The notes: generated by a model not told the origin, from the sequence alone. 64,000 nucleotides of DNA from Podocnemis expansa (GCA_007922195.1 ML681990.1:40375557-40439556); one strand, 5' to 3'; shown: positions 22,603 to 35,035, counted from the first letter of the stretch. Program-made: numbers and translations.

Positions 22603-23461
22603 GAGCTGTGCACTGTTCCCTCTAAGGCGCGTGGCCACGCGCTTAAAAAAATCCTGCCGCGCAGGATTTTCCTGCCCCCGCGCATGGGGCAGTTCAGGGT
22701 GGCAGCGTGGCCGAGGAGAGACGCACCGGAGTGCTGTGTCCGGGCACGAGCCTCACCCCAGCCCCTCGGCCGGAGGAAGGGAGGGTCTGCAGGCTTGAGC
22801 CAGCCCTGCCACTCCTCCCTCGACTCCCCCCCTTCCAGCCGGGGTCTGGCCGTTCGTGTGGCCAGCCCCAGCCTCCAGCCCAGGCTCGTCCTTGCCGGCC
22901 AGCACCGTGGCCTCCTGCCCCCTGCCCAGCTCTTTGGCCAGTAAAGAGGGCTGGGGGGGGGGGGTTGGGTTGGTCAGGCAGCTGGCACGGAAAGCGTGGG
23001 GGCAGGGAGGGCGTGTGGGGAGGGGGGAGGAGGGGTCAGGATGGTGGGCTGGGGAGGGCTTGGGGGGGCTGAAAGAGGTGGCATGAAGATGTGGAGCTGG
23101 GGGTGAGGTTTAGGAGGGCTAGAATGGGGGCAAGGAGCTTAGGGAGTCGGAATTGGGGTAATTCTTCAGTTTTTTAAACAAGAGGCATGGCAAAGAGTAA
23201 GTGCCATTCATACCCTGAAGTTTGAAACTCCTCAAGTGGGAAACAGGGAGTGCATAGTACCAAAATGTCCCTTCTGTAACTAGATAAAGCTGTGGAGGTG
23301 AAAAATCTAAAAATCAGTTGTATATTTCCTGAAAGCTAGTGTGGATGTTACTTAAGTGGAGTGACTGAACAGTGAGAGTGTTTGAGCATGTTAACCCTGT
23401 GCTTTCAAAGAACCTGGAAGATGTTTTCTCCAGAATCCTGTAACTCACAACAATTCATTAC

Positions 23462-23580
23462 AAAACAAACAAGGATTCTTGTGGTACTTAAAGACTAACA
23501 AATATATTGATTGCATGAGCTTTCATGGGAGAAAACCCCATTTCCTCAGATGCTTTGAAGAATAATTCACAGAAATCTTA
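23462..23580 (-). mobile_element. PLE family 1 3' end fragment
   Basis: Contains AACAAACAAGGATTCTTGTGG, CTTAAAGACTAACAAATATA, GAGCTTTCATGGGAG and CCTCAGATGCTTTGAAG, all minus-strand family-1 words. The outermost terminal block is missing. Confidence 0.7.
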
Positions 23581-23983
23581 GAGGTGTAACGGAGATATCA
23601 GATAAGTACTTGTTTTAAATATAGTAACAGCCAAAAGACTGGGAATCAAAGGAGCCATGAGATTATTCTCTTCACAATGCACCCTAGTCTGTCCATCAGA
23701 AGAAACCATAATGCATTAAAGTGATGTGGTATTTTAGTAGAGATTTTCTCTTAAGTTGAATTGTAGCCCCAAAATGATGGGGCAGGTAAAGATACAAGGG
23801 ACTGAAAATAGGCTTTTAAGAAATACTGTAGCCTTATCTTAAAGCAGCTAGAAGCCCATTGTTTTGATTTCAGTTGTGTTTAGCATCCTTCTTGTAGCAG
23901 CATTTTCTTGAAAAGAGATGCCTGGAATCTTTTTTTGATTTTTAAAATTTCAATAGAATTTACCCCTCTGGGACCATCAAGAC

Positions 23984-24136
23984 ATCTTAAATGCTGCCAA
24001 TTTCCAAAGCAGTAGCCATGTTAGTCCATTCCAGGAAAACAAAACAAAACAAGGAGTCTCCCACGAAAGCGCATGCGAAAAATAAACCTTAGTCTTTAAG
24101 TGCCACACAACTCCTTGTGTATCTTAAATGCTGTCA
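23984..24136. mobile_element. Short inverted PLE family 1 insertion with 16-bp TSD
   Basis: ATCTTAAATGCTGCCA (23984-23999) and ATCTTAAATGCTGTCA (24121-24136) match at 15 of 16 positions and flank a 121-bp unit. The unit opens with the minus terminus (GCAGTAGCCATGTTAGTCC, AACAAGGAGTC) and jumps straight into the plus arm (TCCCACGAAAGCGCATGC, CTTAGTCTTTAAGTGCC). Confidence 0.8.
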
Positions 24137-24501
24137 GTGATAATTAGCTGGCTTCCGTGTGAACTGTAACTCTGCATGTAGAACACAGGAGATGAGGGTA
24201 TTAGGCAGACTTGTGACACCTAGGATACGGATTGAATATAACTTTGGTCTTGGGTTGTTAGAAAGCCATGGATTAGTTTCTTTTGATTGTATAGCAATTT
24301 GGGTACATTTTAAATAAATTGGGTGATTTTAGTAATAAAAACGGCTTTAAATAGTTTATATTAATTTTTCATTGGTCTAGATTTTTCAATAATTTTTGTT
24401 GCCCGAGTTTGCACACAAATTTTATTCAGAAAAAGTTTTGCACACAGGTTGAAAATTTTGCACACAAGCCACCAAACCTTAGAGGGAACATTGGAGCTGT
24501 G

Positions 24502-25829
24502 TAGTCAGTCTGGAATTTAAACCAGCTCAGTCTTAAATATTTGTCCCAAACTCCAGGCAACTTCATAGAGCCAACATGCTTAATTACATGGTGACATGCT
24601 GAAGTCATACAATTTTTGCTGTTTCAGTGAGGTTTTGCTTTGAGATTTTTTGACTTAATTCAAACCTGCAACTCAAAGTGAAACCCTGGTAAGGAAGAGG
24701 ATGTTCCAACTTCCATGGATGGAACTAGATCAGATACTGGCACAAACCCCATGGGAAGCAAAATCATGACGATTTTTGCTCAGCTGTAATTCTAGTTTAT
24801 TGTTGCTTGCCCTGGCTTATGCAGCTACCTTCCACAAGATGGCACAATTCTAACATGTCAGATGTATGCTTTGAATATCTCCCTAAACAAGACTGACAGA
24901 TGAAAACTAAGCACTGCAGCCTATTCTGTTTCTACAGAGATATTTCTTAACTGGATGTGCTTCCACAAAAAATAATGCAACATTAGGCAAACTTTTGTTA
25001 GGTTGCATTGCAAAGAGGCTTTTAATGAATGAAGTCAATCATCCATTTCTGAAACCCCCAGTAATCAGAACCCCATCCAGATCTCTTGGACCCAGCTCAG
25101 CAGTGCTGCATTGCTAAAGTCAGAAAGATTGGTAAAGTTTGTTGCATGCAATTAACTTTCAGACTGAATTTAAAGGTTGGTCTCCCAGAAGAGATGTCTG
25201 GTTTTGCTTGAAAATGGTCAGGGCCCTACTCACAGCAGAGGGGAAAACTGAAGTTGACAGTCACTCAGGTGTTGGATCGTAGGCCTCAAGAAATATGATT
25301 GTGAGTTGGTGGTGGCTGTGAGGAAGCTGATCTCCAGTGGTTGCTGCAGCCACAGAATCTAGCACAAGAGGGCCCTGATTCTGACCGGGGTCCTTAGGTT
25401 TCACTGTAGCATCACTAATAATCATTGAGGGGTGACTGCATCCCACTGATGCAGCTAGAACTTTGGCTGCCTCTAAGAGACTGATGGTTGCCTGCACAGG
25501 TCCGAGCCACCTCCAGGCAACTTGCATGCCCAGCAGGAAACAGCCTGGCATCTCTCATCTGCCCTCTCCAGGACTCTTGCCTTCCTAAGCCTACTCTGCT
25601 GATGTCAAATTTAGTAACAAATAGCACTACCATTAAGTATGTAACTGAGAAACCCTATCCTTGTCCCTGTTTCTTTTCTTCTACCCCCATCACCCCACAA
25701 CCCCTCCCCAGTGTCTGTGTTGTCCCTCCCTAGTCTCGTTCTCCTCTACAACACCAAGAAAACATTTAAAATAACATTTCCCTAATAACAGATATTTTAA
25801 GATCCCCTTTTGAATGATCTGGAACCCTC
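24502..25829. other. Unassigned sequence
   Basis: No gene or recognised repeat; short opposing frames at 25261-25733 show no domain. Confidence 0.4.
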
Positions 25830-25990
25830 TACTCATGTATTCTTGTAACTTACTTACACTTCCTCTCCTCCTCCATTCCTACTGCTTGTTGTGCACTCAC
25901 TGTGTCTTGCACTGAATTAGGCTGCAAGTTTGTTGGGATAGAAACTGAATCTTGGATGTTTCCACAAGGCCTGGTTTAATGGAGTGTTGG
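25830..25990 (+). repeat. Ancient amniote LINE-tail-like repeat
   Basis: TTAGGCTGCAAGTTTGTTGGGATAGA-type sequence followed by a GGCCTGG...AATGTTAAATAAC end resembles a widespread repeat with the core GATTGTAAGCTCTTTGGGGCAGGGA. A second copy is at 41590-41730, and a possible reversed fragment is at 31615-31680. Family naming needs a library search. Confidence 0.4.
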
Positions 25991-27603
25991 AGGACTACTG
26001 CAAGGGAAATGTTAAATAACAATGCTATAAAAGGAGCTTGCTTTGCAAGAAAATGTATTACTCACTGTTTGCATTGCATTCTGCTTGGTGTGACAAGGAG
26101 CTAATATCGACCAAACACAGTGTACGTGTTGGCCAGAAGATAAACAGTAACAAGGGAGAAAAGCTGACATTGCAAATGTGTGACTGCCTGTGGCTGTGCT
26201 CCTATGGAGATAGTAAGTAGACTGAGAGGTGGGACAGGTCTCATGTTTGAAGAAAGGCCAGGGGTGTGGAAAGCTTTTGGCCTTCCCTTACCCACACACT
26301 GCCAGCAGCAGAAGTAAAATTGGTCACAGATATTCATGGATACAGAATCTTACCTGTTCTTTGCTTCAGAAGATGATATGATGGATATCACTGGGGCTAT
26401 AAATGTCTGGTATTTAGGACAGTGTATGATCATACCAGCATCTGCCAGAGTTTCCATTTTAAATCTTAATTTTTCCATAAACACTTTTTCCAAGTTGTCT
26501 TAAAAAAACCCAGGCCATAATTGTTTTTCCTTCAAAAAAAAAAAAAAATAGCGACATGTGAGAGGTGAATCTGTAGCAGAAAGGTAATACTCTGATGAGG
26601 TACAGCTCCTAGACACAATAAATGTCAATATTTATCCTTACATTTTCTAGGAAACATGGGGTGGAGATCTTGAATTTGTTTTAGTCACATAGATCTATCT
26701 CCAGCAACCACTTTAGGTTCTTGCTTCTCAAGACAGTGGGAGAACAGAAGGCTGGCTGAACATTTAATGCATGCCACTCTAAGAAAATCCTGAAGTGTTT
26801 GAGGAATGCTGCAGGGAGTCTATAAAAGCTAATGGGGCTCAGACAGCCCACTGCAATAGTGCAGCCATTCTACCCTCTTCACCCCATCCTTCTCACTCAG
26901 CTGGAGCCCTTGATCTTTCTTTGCCAAGACCCCGAATGTACTTTCTCTCAAGCCCCTTTCCCTGAACATCTCTTGTTCCTTATGTCACCCCACTTGTCAT
27001 TAGACTTGGGTGCACAATTGTGAATGCTTATTTGTATACCTAATTTGTATATAGTATTAACAGAATTGCACATATGGATCAGGCTTGCACATGCAAATGA
27101 TTGCTGAACTGCATGGTCATATTCAAAAGTGCATGTGTAGTAGTGCATGAAAATTAGATTCAGGATAGCACAAACATGTTTCTAGATGCAAGTGCATGCA
27201 GTTGTGGGGAAAAAAGGCCCTTAGCTATTCATTTCTTTACTACTTCATAAATTCCCTCAGACCACCTAATCCAGATACCAAGACACCTGCCTTAACCTGC
27301 CTCTGGGATTGCTGCCCAGACTAAGGGAGAGAACAAATTGATGACTTTCGGTGGGCATGAGTCACAGAACGTTAGCTACGGTATGAAGGGGTGGGTGAAA
27401 AATTGATGAACCAAATTAGATAATTTTCTTTCTGTACAGGTCTCAAAGCAGGGAAGTGAGATAGCAGCTCATATATAGGCTCCTGAGGTACCCAGCCGCA
27501 AAAAGAAAGGTAAGGGGAGATTGTTCATGGCCACAGATTATGAGGAACTATAACAATAAACAGCTCTTCCACATAATTCATGGTCAAAGAGAAGATGAAG
27601 CAC
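25991..27603. other. Unassigned sequence
   Basis: No gene recognised. An A-run lies at 26535-26549. Confidence 0.4.
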
Positions 27604-27606
27604 ATG

Positions 27607-28078
27607 GGGTATGTCTACACTTACAATTTAGTTCAAATTAATGAGGATTAATGTATTAAGGAATCGCTTAGTTCGAAGTAATGAACGCTTACTTCAAAGT
27701 TATAAAACTTCACTTAACTTCAAAGTAATGGTTAATTTGAAATTATTAGTTCGAATTAAGCCAATGGAGCTGCGTTAATTCAAACTAGCTGTTATTTCAA
27801 ATTAACATGGTTTGACTTTCATCCCAGTGTGCCTACCTTTTTCTATGTATTGGGTCGGGGCATGGCCCTTCTAAGGGGCCATGATGCCACACTTCCCATG
27901 GTGTCCCCCTCTTGAATTGAACTAGCAAGTCCTGTCCATGGACATGGTAGTTCAATTTGGGTTTCTAGTGGGGAAATGTTAGTTTGAATTAACTTAGTTC
28001 AAATTAACCATTATTAGTTTGAATTAATTAATTTGAATTAAGTTAGTTTGAACTAACTTCTTAAGTGCACACATAGTC
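27607..28078. mobile_element. Foldback MITE with 3-bp TSD (GGGTATGTCTAC family)
   Basis: The left end GGGTATGTCTACAC pairs with the right end GTGCACACATAGTC, 10 of 14. ATG flanks both sides (27604-27606, 28079-28081). The arms are long A/T-rich inverted repeats of GTTCGAATTA and CAAATTAA words. The centre (about 27840-27960) holds GGGCATGGCCC and CACTTCCCATGG. The same centre occurs in the element at 36924. Confidence 0.65.
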
Positions 28079-28395
28079 ATGGCAGTAAATAATAAACACC
28101 AATGATGTAAATATGTTATATGAAAAGATTAAAAAATCTGCTGAACTACAATATAAATGATACAAGGATTTGAAAGGTCTATGCTGGAGACTGCTCACAC
28201 TTTCCATTGATTTCACACTGGGGACTGAAGCTTAAGATAATGAATATTTAAGGAAGAAGGATGAAACTGGATTTTCCGGTTCCAGGAGGATTACACTCAT
28301 TTGTGAAGTGGACGTTTCATGTGTTTTGATGACTCAACTCTTTTCTTGGTTTTGCTTTTAGAATCTGAAAACTGTGGTGCTTCTGCTCCAACATG

Positions 28396-29146
28396 CAGAG
28401 CCAGCCTTAGGTAATTGGGGGCCTTAGGTGAAACCCTTTATGGGACTCCCTATAGGCCCTCAATGCCAACCTCACCAGGGCCCTGGTCCCCCCCTGCAGC
28501 CCTAACTGCCCCCTACAGTCCCAACTCCCATGGGGGGAGCGGGGGGCCGCAGACTGCCAGGGCCAGCAGCTGCACCACCTGCCTGCCTGCCCAGCTCTCT
28601 GCAGTGGGGGCGAAGCAGCGGTCCCTGCCTACCCCCCAGCCAGCGGTGCCTCTCTAGGGGGACAGAAGAGAGCAGCTGGTGTGGAGCTGTGGCCTGCGTG
28701 GAGTGGGGCCATGGAGTGACCTGCTCCAAAGAATTTGGGCTGCTTCGTCCCCGGCCACCCCAGGCCTGAATAGAAGCTGCCTTGCCTCCAGGCCCTGTAT
28801 TGGGCTTGTTCAGGCCTGGGGTGGTCAGGGGCAAAGCAGCCCGAACACTTCAGAGCAGGCTGCTCCAGGGCCCCACTCCACGTGAGCCGCAGCTCCACGC
28901 TGGCTGCTGTCCTCTCCCCCAGGGGAGGTGTGGCTGGCTGGGGGTAGAGGGGGTGTGCTGCTCTGTCCCTGCTGCCTAGAGGCTGGGCAGGTGGGTGGTG
29001 CAGCCTCTGGCCCTGGCAGTCCATGGCCCTGCTCCCCCACCACCCTGTGAGAGCAGGGTTAGGTGAAGCAGGTGACCGCTACTGGGCCTCTTACTGCTGG
29101 GGCCCTAGGTGGCCACTTGCTTTGCTCACCCCAAAAGCCGCCTCTG
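28396..29146. mobile_element. hAT-like non-autonomous element (CAGNGCC family)
   Basis: Left end CAGAGCCAGCCTTAGGTAAT; right end reversed is CAGAGGCGGCTTTTGGGG. The TSD is CCAACATG (28388-28395) and CCCACATG (29147-29154), 7 of 8. The interior is GC-rich with repeated GGGGCAAAGCAGCCC and CCACCC words. The many overlapping frames inside are not genes. Confidence 0.75.
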
Positions 29147-29540
29147 CCCACATGCAAGGGAAATGCAGCACTAGCTCTCCCCAGTCTCCAGTGAAACAAG
29201 AAGAATCTTTCTAGAAACTTGGTTAATGCTTCAAAAAGGCTAGATGTTTGTTTAGTTTTTTTGTTGTAAGCCCATTGAGTGTATGTGCACGCACACACAT
29301 GCCTGTGCTTCATAACAGGCTCTTTCTCCACGTGACTCAGAATGGAAATAATACAAATACATCACATGGTCAATGGCTGGAATGTATTCATGTTTTTGTC
29401 ATTCAAGTGTCAGTCTTTGTGGTTTGCTACCCTCCTTTTTGTTCTCTCTGTGAGGAACCAGAGCCTACCGCAGAGTTAGTCTCTGGGCAAGATCTTCAGC
29501 ACATCTGACCTGCAGAAGGCTGCCTTATTAGCCATGTCAC
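29147..29540. other. Unassigned sequence
   Basis: No gene or repeat recognised. Confidence 0.35.
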
Positions 29541-29559
29541 TAGACTGGCTGCAAAGGCC

Positions 29560-29870
29560 AGCAGTCTGTGTTGTAAGCAAGCAGAAGTTCCCTGATTTTT
29601 TAACACTCATGCCCTCCCCTGTGACTGCTTCAGTGTTGCCTTGTTCCTTTTGCCTTGCCTCTGTCCTACCCCTTCCTTGACCCCTTTCTTGACTGATAGC
29701 CTTTTGGCTTCAGTTCTTGCCTGACAGATTAACCCTTGGGTTTGGCTTCTGACTACAGACTCTCGCTTCACCTGTTGGCTCTGGTTATCACATTCCTGCC
29801 CCTCACTGTTATCATTGGCTTTGGTGGCTGACTATTGACGCCCACTCTGACCACTAGACCTGATGAATTT
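29560..29870 (+). repeat. Pyrimidine-rich repeat, possible retroelement leader
   Basis: Recurrent CTTGCCT, TTGACCCC, TGGCTTC and CTCTGACCACTAGACCTGA words recall the leader region of some reptile Gypsy-type retroelements. There is no coding support, so the call is weak. Confidence 0.25.
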
Positions 29871-31014
29871 TTGTTTTTGTTTTTTTTTTTTTAAATATTT
29901 TTAGTTCATCAAATGATGGGAGAGACCATGGAAAGGAAATATTGGTATCATTTGATCAGTGAATAAATATTTAACTGGGCTCATCTAAATATTGCAGATG
30001 TTCAAATGGTTTTGCAGCTGGATCATTATAAGTGTATTTAAATGTAGTCTATGTGCTGTGGAATATGACAATTGCACCTATTTCATAGAAGAATGCAGTG
30101 CAGATTTGTTCAGAATGTATAAATTCACCCTTTAGCTTGCAGAATGGGGTAAGAATTGCAGACCTTAGTCTTGGTGGTGTTAAGATAATTTACATTAATT
30201 CTTTTGAACAAATGCTACTGGTATGATGGTTTTTAGAGAAAATCATTCTCAAATACGCTGATTCCTGCTGTAGTTTGGCACAATTCATATAAACCAATTA
30301 GAAGTTTTTTACACATTGCTATGTAAAATAAAGTGTCTGCGGTCAGTGTCCTGCTATGTACTTTACAATTTTGTATTCCCATTGAAAATATCATGAAGCT
30401 GCTAGGAACAGCTCCATAGTTAACAATGAGTTGTTTTACTTTTAAAGCAGGAATTATGTAAAAGCTATGGTAGTTGTGACATTTTATTCCACAGAACCTG
30501 GGGATTCTGGCTCTGATTCGGAAAAGCTATTAAGCATGTATTTATATCCATCTCTATTCAAGCAAGCACTTATATATGCATATCATATTAAGCACATGAT
30601 TAGCTTTAAGTCCTGTTGTTCTTGATAGGGAACCTTTTCTGCATGAGAGATTCTCTGAGGAAAAGGTGTCATTTGAAGCCTTTGTGACCATTCTTTCTTT
30701 CTGAGAATAACCAGTAGAGTGAATCTATAAAACATTCCTTCTTCTCATTATTAGGTACACAATTCAAAGGCAGACCTGACTCTGTCAGTTGTGGAAAAGA
30801 AGGTGGTGGATGGAATTTTTCAACAATAAGTATGTGAAGAAGTGGCATGGAGGTTTCTCATTCCCTGGCTGGTGGAACAGAGAGGTGTGTCATTGCTGTT
30901 TTGCTGGAATATCTGGAAAGGATTTGGTGGATGTATACCATGGGACATATCACTGTTTTTAATGGGGTTTGGTGCACAGATCAGTGAATATTGCTTGTTT
31001 TGCAATGTCTAACG
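29871..31014. other. Unassigned sequence
   Basis: AT-rich with a T-run at 29881-29892. No gene recognised. Confidence 0.4.
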
Positions 31015-31387
31015 CAGTGATTTTCAAACATTTTGAGCTGTTTCTCGCGTTGGAGTTAAAATTTTTGGTTGCGCCCCCCAACCTAAACAAAAATAGACAC
31101 AATACCTGCCCCTTCCTTCTCAGGATTTCAGGGCAGGAGAAGACACATGTGATGATCTTTGGGGACAGACTCAGCGCTGGGGACAGAGGCTGCTGGGAAA
31201 GGAAATCAGTGGATGTGGCAACAGGCTGTGTGGCCTACTGAGATGAGTCAGAGTGGAGGTAGCACTGCCTCCCTGTATGCTGCTGGTCATCGTTGCTCTC
31301 TGTCTGCGCTCTGCTGGGCATTGGCACTCACCACTCTGAACATTCTTCCATGCCCCCTTGGGGGCATGCCCCACGGTTTGAAAACTG
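31015..31387. mobile_element. hAT-like element (TTTTCAAAC ends)
   Basis: Left end CAGTGATTTTCAAAC pairs with right end GTTTGAAAACTG, with a 3-base gap. The region next to the left end has the GCGCCCCCC motif common in such elements. The flanks give only a poor 8-bp duplication, so the boundary is less certain than for the others. Confidence 0.5.
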
Positions 31388-32027
31388 CTTTCTAGAGAAT
31401 GTCAAGGATTATTTGACATTATGGCTGGGCTGCCAGCTTTTAAAATATTTTTTTCAGGTTCAACACATGATTGTATTTCAGAGCTAAGCACTAGATTCAG
31501 TATGGCTCTTCCACACACAGTAGCTGAATAAAACATGTATTTAGTGTTTTATAAAATTACATGTTTTCTTGAGCCTGTTGATGTTACTCCTGTTTACTAA
31601 TTATATTGCACTAAATGAATACAAAGACATAGTACCTGCCTCGGAGATCTTGCAGTCTAAAGATGTGTGCATCACATTGAAAAATCAGTTCTTGAACAGA
31701 GATCTCTGTGCCAGCCTCGGCTATGGGCACATGGGTTGGTATCATATGAATCAACCAGAATGCATATATTGATATACAGTGTTAGCTGACTCAGCAATAC
31801 ACTTTCAAGTGAGATTCTCAAAGGCACAAAGGGCAGCCAAGTGCCTAAATCCCATACACAGCCAATGAGACCAGGGCCTTTGTGCCTTTAAAAAAAAATC
31901 ACCCTTAAATTGTCTAAATACATTTTTAGCTAATCACATTTACCTAGAGTTGAACAGCATTTTCCTATGAAATCAGAATAGGTCCCAAACAGCTTTTGTA
32001 TTCTAATACCTCCTTGTTTTGCTGATA
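31388..32027. other. Unassigned sequence with a reversed LINE-tail-like fragment
   Basis: 31615-31680 (CATAGTACCTGCCTCGGAGA, CTTGCAGTCTAAAG) looks like the reverse of the repeat at 25830 and 41590. The rest is unrecognised. Confidence 0.3.
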
Positions 32028-32605
32028 TCATGGAATCATTAAAAGGCAGAGTTGGAAGGGTCTGCAAAAGGTAGTCTAGTTCAGACCTCTGCACTTGTAA
32101 ATCAGTTAGACCTGGACCATCTCTGAAACATGTTTGTCTAACCAGTTTTTAAAAACCTCCTAAAAGGGGATTCCACAGCCTTCCTCGAAAGCCCAATCCA
32201 GAGCTTAACTATCTCTATAGTTAGAAAGCTATTCCTGATACCTAAAATAACCCTAAATCAACTTTACTGAAGACTAAGCAGGCTTACTACTTCTCCTATA
32301 TTCAATGGACATGAAAAATGATTGATCACTGTGCTTTTTATAAAAGCCCTTAATGTATTGCAACCTTTAACATATTTGAAGACTTACCTGGTTTCTCTCC
32401 GCTTCCCCGTCGTCTTTTTTCAAGACTAAATCTGCCCAATTTTTTAAACTTTTATCATTTTCTTGCTCTCCTCTAGACTCTCTCCAGTTTGTCTCCATCT
32501 GTTTCTTAGTAGTGGTGCTTAAAACAAGATAAAGTACTCCAGCTGAGGTCTCACCAGTGCAGAGATGGTAATGATTAGCTGTCCTTAACACTGAAGTTTA
32601 CAGCC
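32028..32605 (-). mobile_element. Old CR1-like LINE 3' fragment
   Basis: The minus-strand 3' end ATCATGGAATCATTAAAAGG followed by GAGTTGGAAGGG and GTCTAGTTCAGACC matches the layout of the intact CR1 at 49332. Next come the conserved GATTCCACAGCCTTCC and CTCCAGCTGAGGTCTCACC blocks, which encode the C-terminal reverse-transcriptase region. Many frameshifts; no intact ORF. Confidence 0.7.
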
Positions 32606-32832
32606 CCAAAGAATGAGAGTCAAGGCCAAAAGAGTAAGACTTTCCAGGAAATGTGTTAGATCATTGCTAAGACAGGGGCTCTCATATTTGGTCTTGGTGA
32701 CATCCGGTAGTCCAGGTTTTTAATGTAACCCACACTTTATAGTTTGTTTTTAAATGTACATTAATATTGCGCACAAAACACTTACATGTCCTCATTCATA
32801 TTAAAGTCCAGGCATGTGAAAATGCTATATGG

Positions 32833-33245
32833 CAGGTGCGGCCAAACCATGGCTTGGGAAGCTGCATGTGGCTCTTTTGCTGTTGAAATGCAATTTGTGG
32901 AGCTCATTATAAGCTCCCCACCACTGTTCCCTCTAAGCTGTGCGCCTGTGCGTGCGCACACAGGTCATGAAGCCTGTGCACACAACAAAATAAAGTGTGC
33001 ACAAAAATTTCAATAGTGCTAATATTGGTGCTCACAAAGAAATGTTTTTGCGCACACAAAGTAATTGTTTGCGCACACAGTCTACAAGTAGTTAGAGGGA
33101 ACATTGCTCCCCACCCCATACTCCTCCACCTATCAGACTGGGCTGGAGAGTTTGGAGCTGCTGCCTTTCAGTAGAATTATGGGGCTAGACAGAGGATTCT
33201 GAATAAGCGGATGGAGATCTTTGGGTCTGTGTTTGGCCATCCCTT
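32833..33245. mobile_element. hAT-like element (GGCCAAAC ends) hosting another hAT
   Basis: The left end CAGGTGCGGCCAAAC and the right end GTTTGGCCATCCCTT match at 11 of 15. The TSD is CTATATGG (32825-32832) and CTATATGC (33246-33253), 7 of 8. The AAGCTGCATGTGGCTCTTTT interior is typical of this vertebrate family. The hAT at 32922-33106 is inserted inside. Confidence 0.75.
32922..33106. mobile_element. hAT-like MITE (TGTTCCCTCTAA family), 185 bp
   Basis: Ends CACTGTTCCCTCTAA and TTAGAGGGAACATTG, 14 of 15. The TSD CTCCCCAC is perfect (32914-32921 and 33107-33114). The interior is rich in GCGCACACA words. It is a miniature relative of the 1.9-kb element at 22611. Confidence 0.9.
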
Positions 33246-33635
33246 CTATATGCTTTGCAAACAATTATTTGCTGGTTGGAACAAAAACCTGGACGGTTGG
33301 TAATCTCTCAAGATCGGCATTAGTAAATCCTGGTTTAGATACACACTCAATGGACAGAACAGGAGAGAGATTCAAAAATAAACTTTTTTTTTTTTAAATA
33401 AACCTAACAAAAGAGAAAACTGTTTTAATCCATACAACAATACATTTATTTTGCATATTACCTTGTCATAGTTAGTGATCATCCATCTGAAAAACACTTT
33501 GTAGTAGAAATATTATTTGGTTTGTATATTACTGCTCATTCTATATTTACCGCAAGCTGAAATAATCAGATTCCAAAATAAATAAGTGCAAAAAAATTAA
33601 TTACAATAAAAAACAACCTAAGAATACATTAAACA
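33246..33635. other. Unassigned AT-rich sequence
   Basis: A T-run occurs at 33385-33396. No gene recognised. Confidence 0.35.
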
Positions 33636-33907
33636 CAGGGCCAGCCCAAGGTTTAGTGCCACACTAAGTCAACAGGGATTTTGGCACCCCCTCACTCCCA
33701 GCTGCTGGCAGAGCAGCACCGCTGCTGGGAAGTGTCTGTGGTTGGGGAGTGGCAGCACCGCCAGGATACAGCAGCGGGTCCAGCCCCAGCCGGGGAGCTG
33801 CAACATGGGTGGCGGTCCAGCTGAGGGCAGGGAGTGGAGCAGCCCCATCCCAGCCTTTGGTGCCCTAGGTAACCACCTAAGTCACCTTAATGGAGGGACT
33901 GGCTCTG
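33636..33907. mobile_element. hAT-like element (CAGGGCCAGCCC family), 272 bp
   Basis: Left end CAGGGCCAGCCCAAGG; right end reversed is CAGAGCCAGTCCCTCC. The putative TSD is ATTAAACA (33628-33635) and ACTAAATG (33908-33915), 5 of 8 with all differences being transitions. It shares TGCCCTAGGT-type subterminal sequence with the family members at 28396 and 9282. Confidence 0.6.
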
Positions 33908-35035
33908 ACTAAATGAATATAAAAATAAATAATTTAAATTGAATTGAATTAATTTGAACCTAACAAACCATAGACAAAGGACTCAGATTCCACATTTCTA
34001 TTAATGTTTAATTTGATTCATATTTTATTCACATGCTTTGTTATATTGCCAGGTCGCCCATCCTACCCTTTGCATATTTTTTATAACCTCTTTAGGTGGC
34101 TCAAACTTAAAACATAGCTCAGGAATTACCAGGTTCACTAGGATAACAGAGGAGAGTGTCTTGTCTAGTCCAAGGTTTAGTCTGAATGGTGTCTCATTGT
34201 TTTAAACAAGACTGAACACTTTCTTTTCTCCTTCATTTTAGGGGGCGTAAAACTAAGACAAGCCTGGCAGTCCTGGACAGCAGTGGGAACTTGGGAAGAC
34301 AACTGGGGCTTTTGACTTTGCTAAGATAATACATTGTGTCCATCCTGAATGGCACAGGAGTGTTAACTCTGTAGTTTTTAGTTATCTGGGTGCATACACA
34401 CTGAGCAACATCTGATTCCTAAGTTTACCTCACTCATTTAGAGCAAATATAGAAAGATTTAAAATATTTTTATTTTGGTGCTAAAGGGACAACAAACAGT
34501 TTGTAGGTTTGGTCACAAAACAGGCTGTACAAAAATTGAAGGAGCAAGGAAATATTAGGTCTCTTGCAAAGTGAAAGTTCTTCTGTGCAGCCAGAGCATA
34601 CTGTCCTAGTGTAGCCAGCTATGTATGTGAGAAGCTACCTTTGAGTAACAAAATGTTAAAGATGGCAGCATTTGTGAACTTTCTCCATCTGAGACAGAGA
34701 AGCTGCTAGAGGAGTGTGTTGCAGCAGTGTACGTTAAGAGTGAGATAGCATGGTAATGAGTTTCACACACAATGAGGAGACTTGACACATCTGCTGGTGC
34801 TGCGTAGAGTGGGGGCAGTTAAATCCCATGTCTGACGTGTGAGACTCCTTTTAATATATCCTGGAGTGATACTAGTCTTTTTTGCAAATACATCATATTT
34901 TGGCTCATATTCATTTTGCGATTTTGGCTCGTATTCATTTTGCTACCATTTTGTAGCTGTGCATTTAACTCTTCAGACATGTCTTTATTGAATTCACCTT
35001 TTTAAATTCAAAACAGCTTGTCAAGGTCCCCCCCC
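33908..35035. other. Unassigned sequence
   Basis: Around 34898-34951 a 24-bp phrase (TTTTGGCTCRTATTCATTTTGC-like) is duplicated in tandem. Otherwise no gene or repeat is recognised. Confidence 0.4.

Larger units (their letters stand above)
22611..24493. mobile_element. hAT-like element (TGTTCCCTCTAAGG family), 1.9 kb
   Basis: Ends are CACTGTTCCCTCTAAGG and its inverse CCTTAGAGGGAACATTG, 16 of 17 identical. The 8-bp TSD GAGCTGTG is perfect (22603-22610 and 24494-24501). The left interior (22620-23120) is GC- and CpG-rich, the right interior AT-rich with repeated TTTGCACACA words. No transposase frame is visible. Two PLE pieces (23462-23580 and 24000-24120) were inserted later. Two shorter relatives are at 32922 and 57174. 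Confidence 0.85.
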
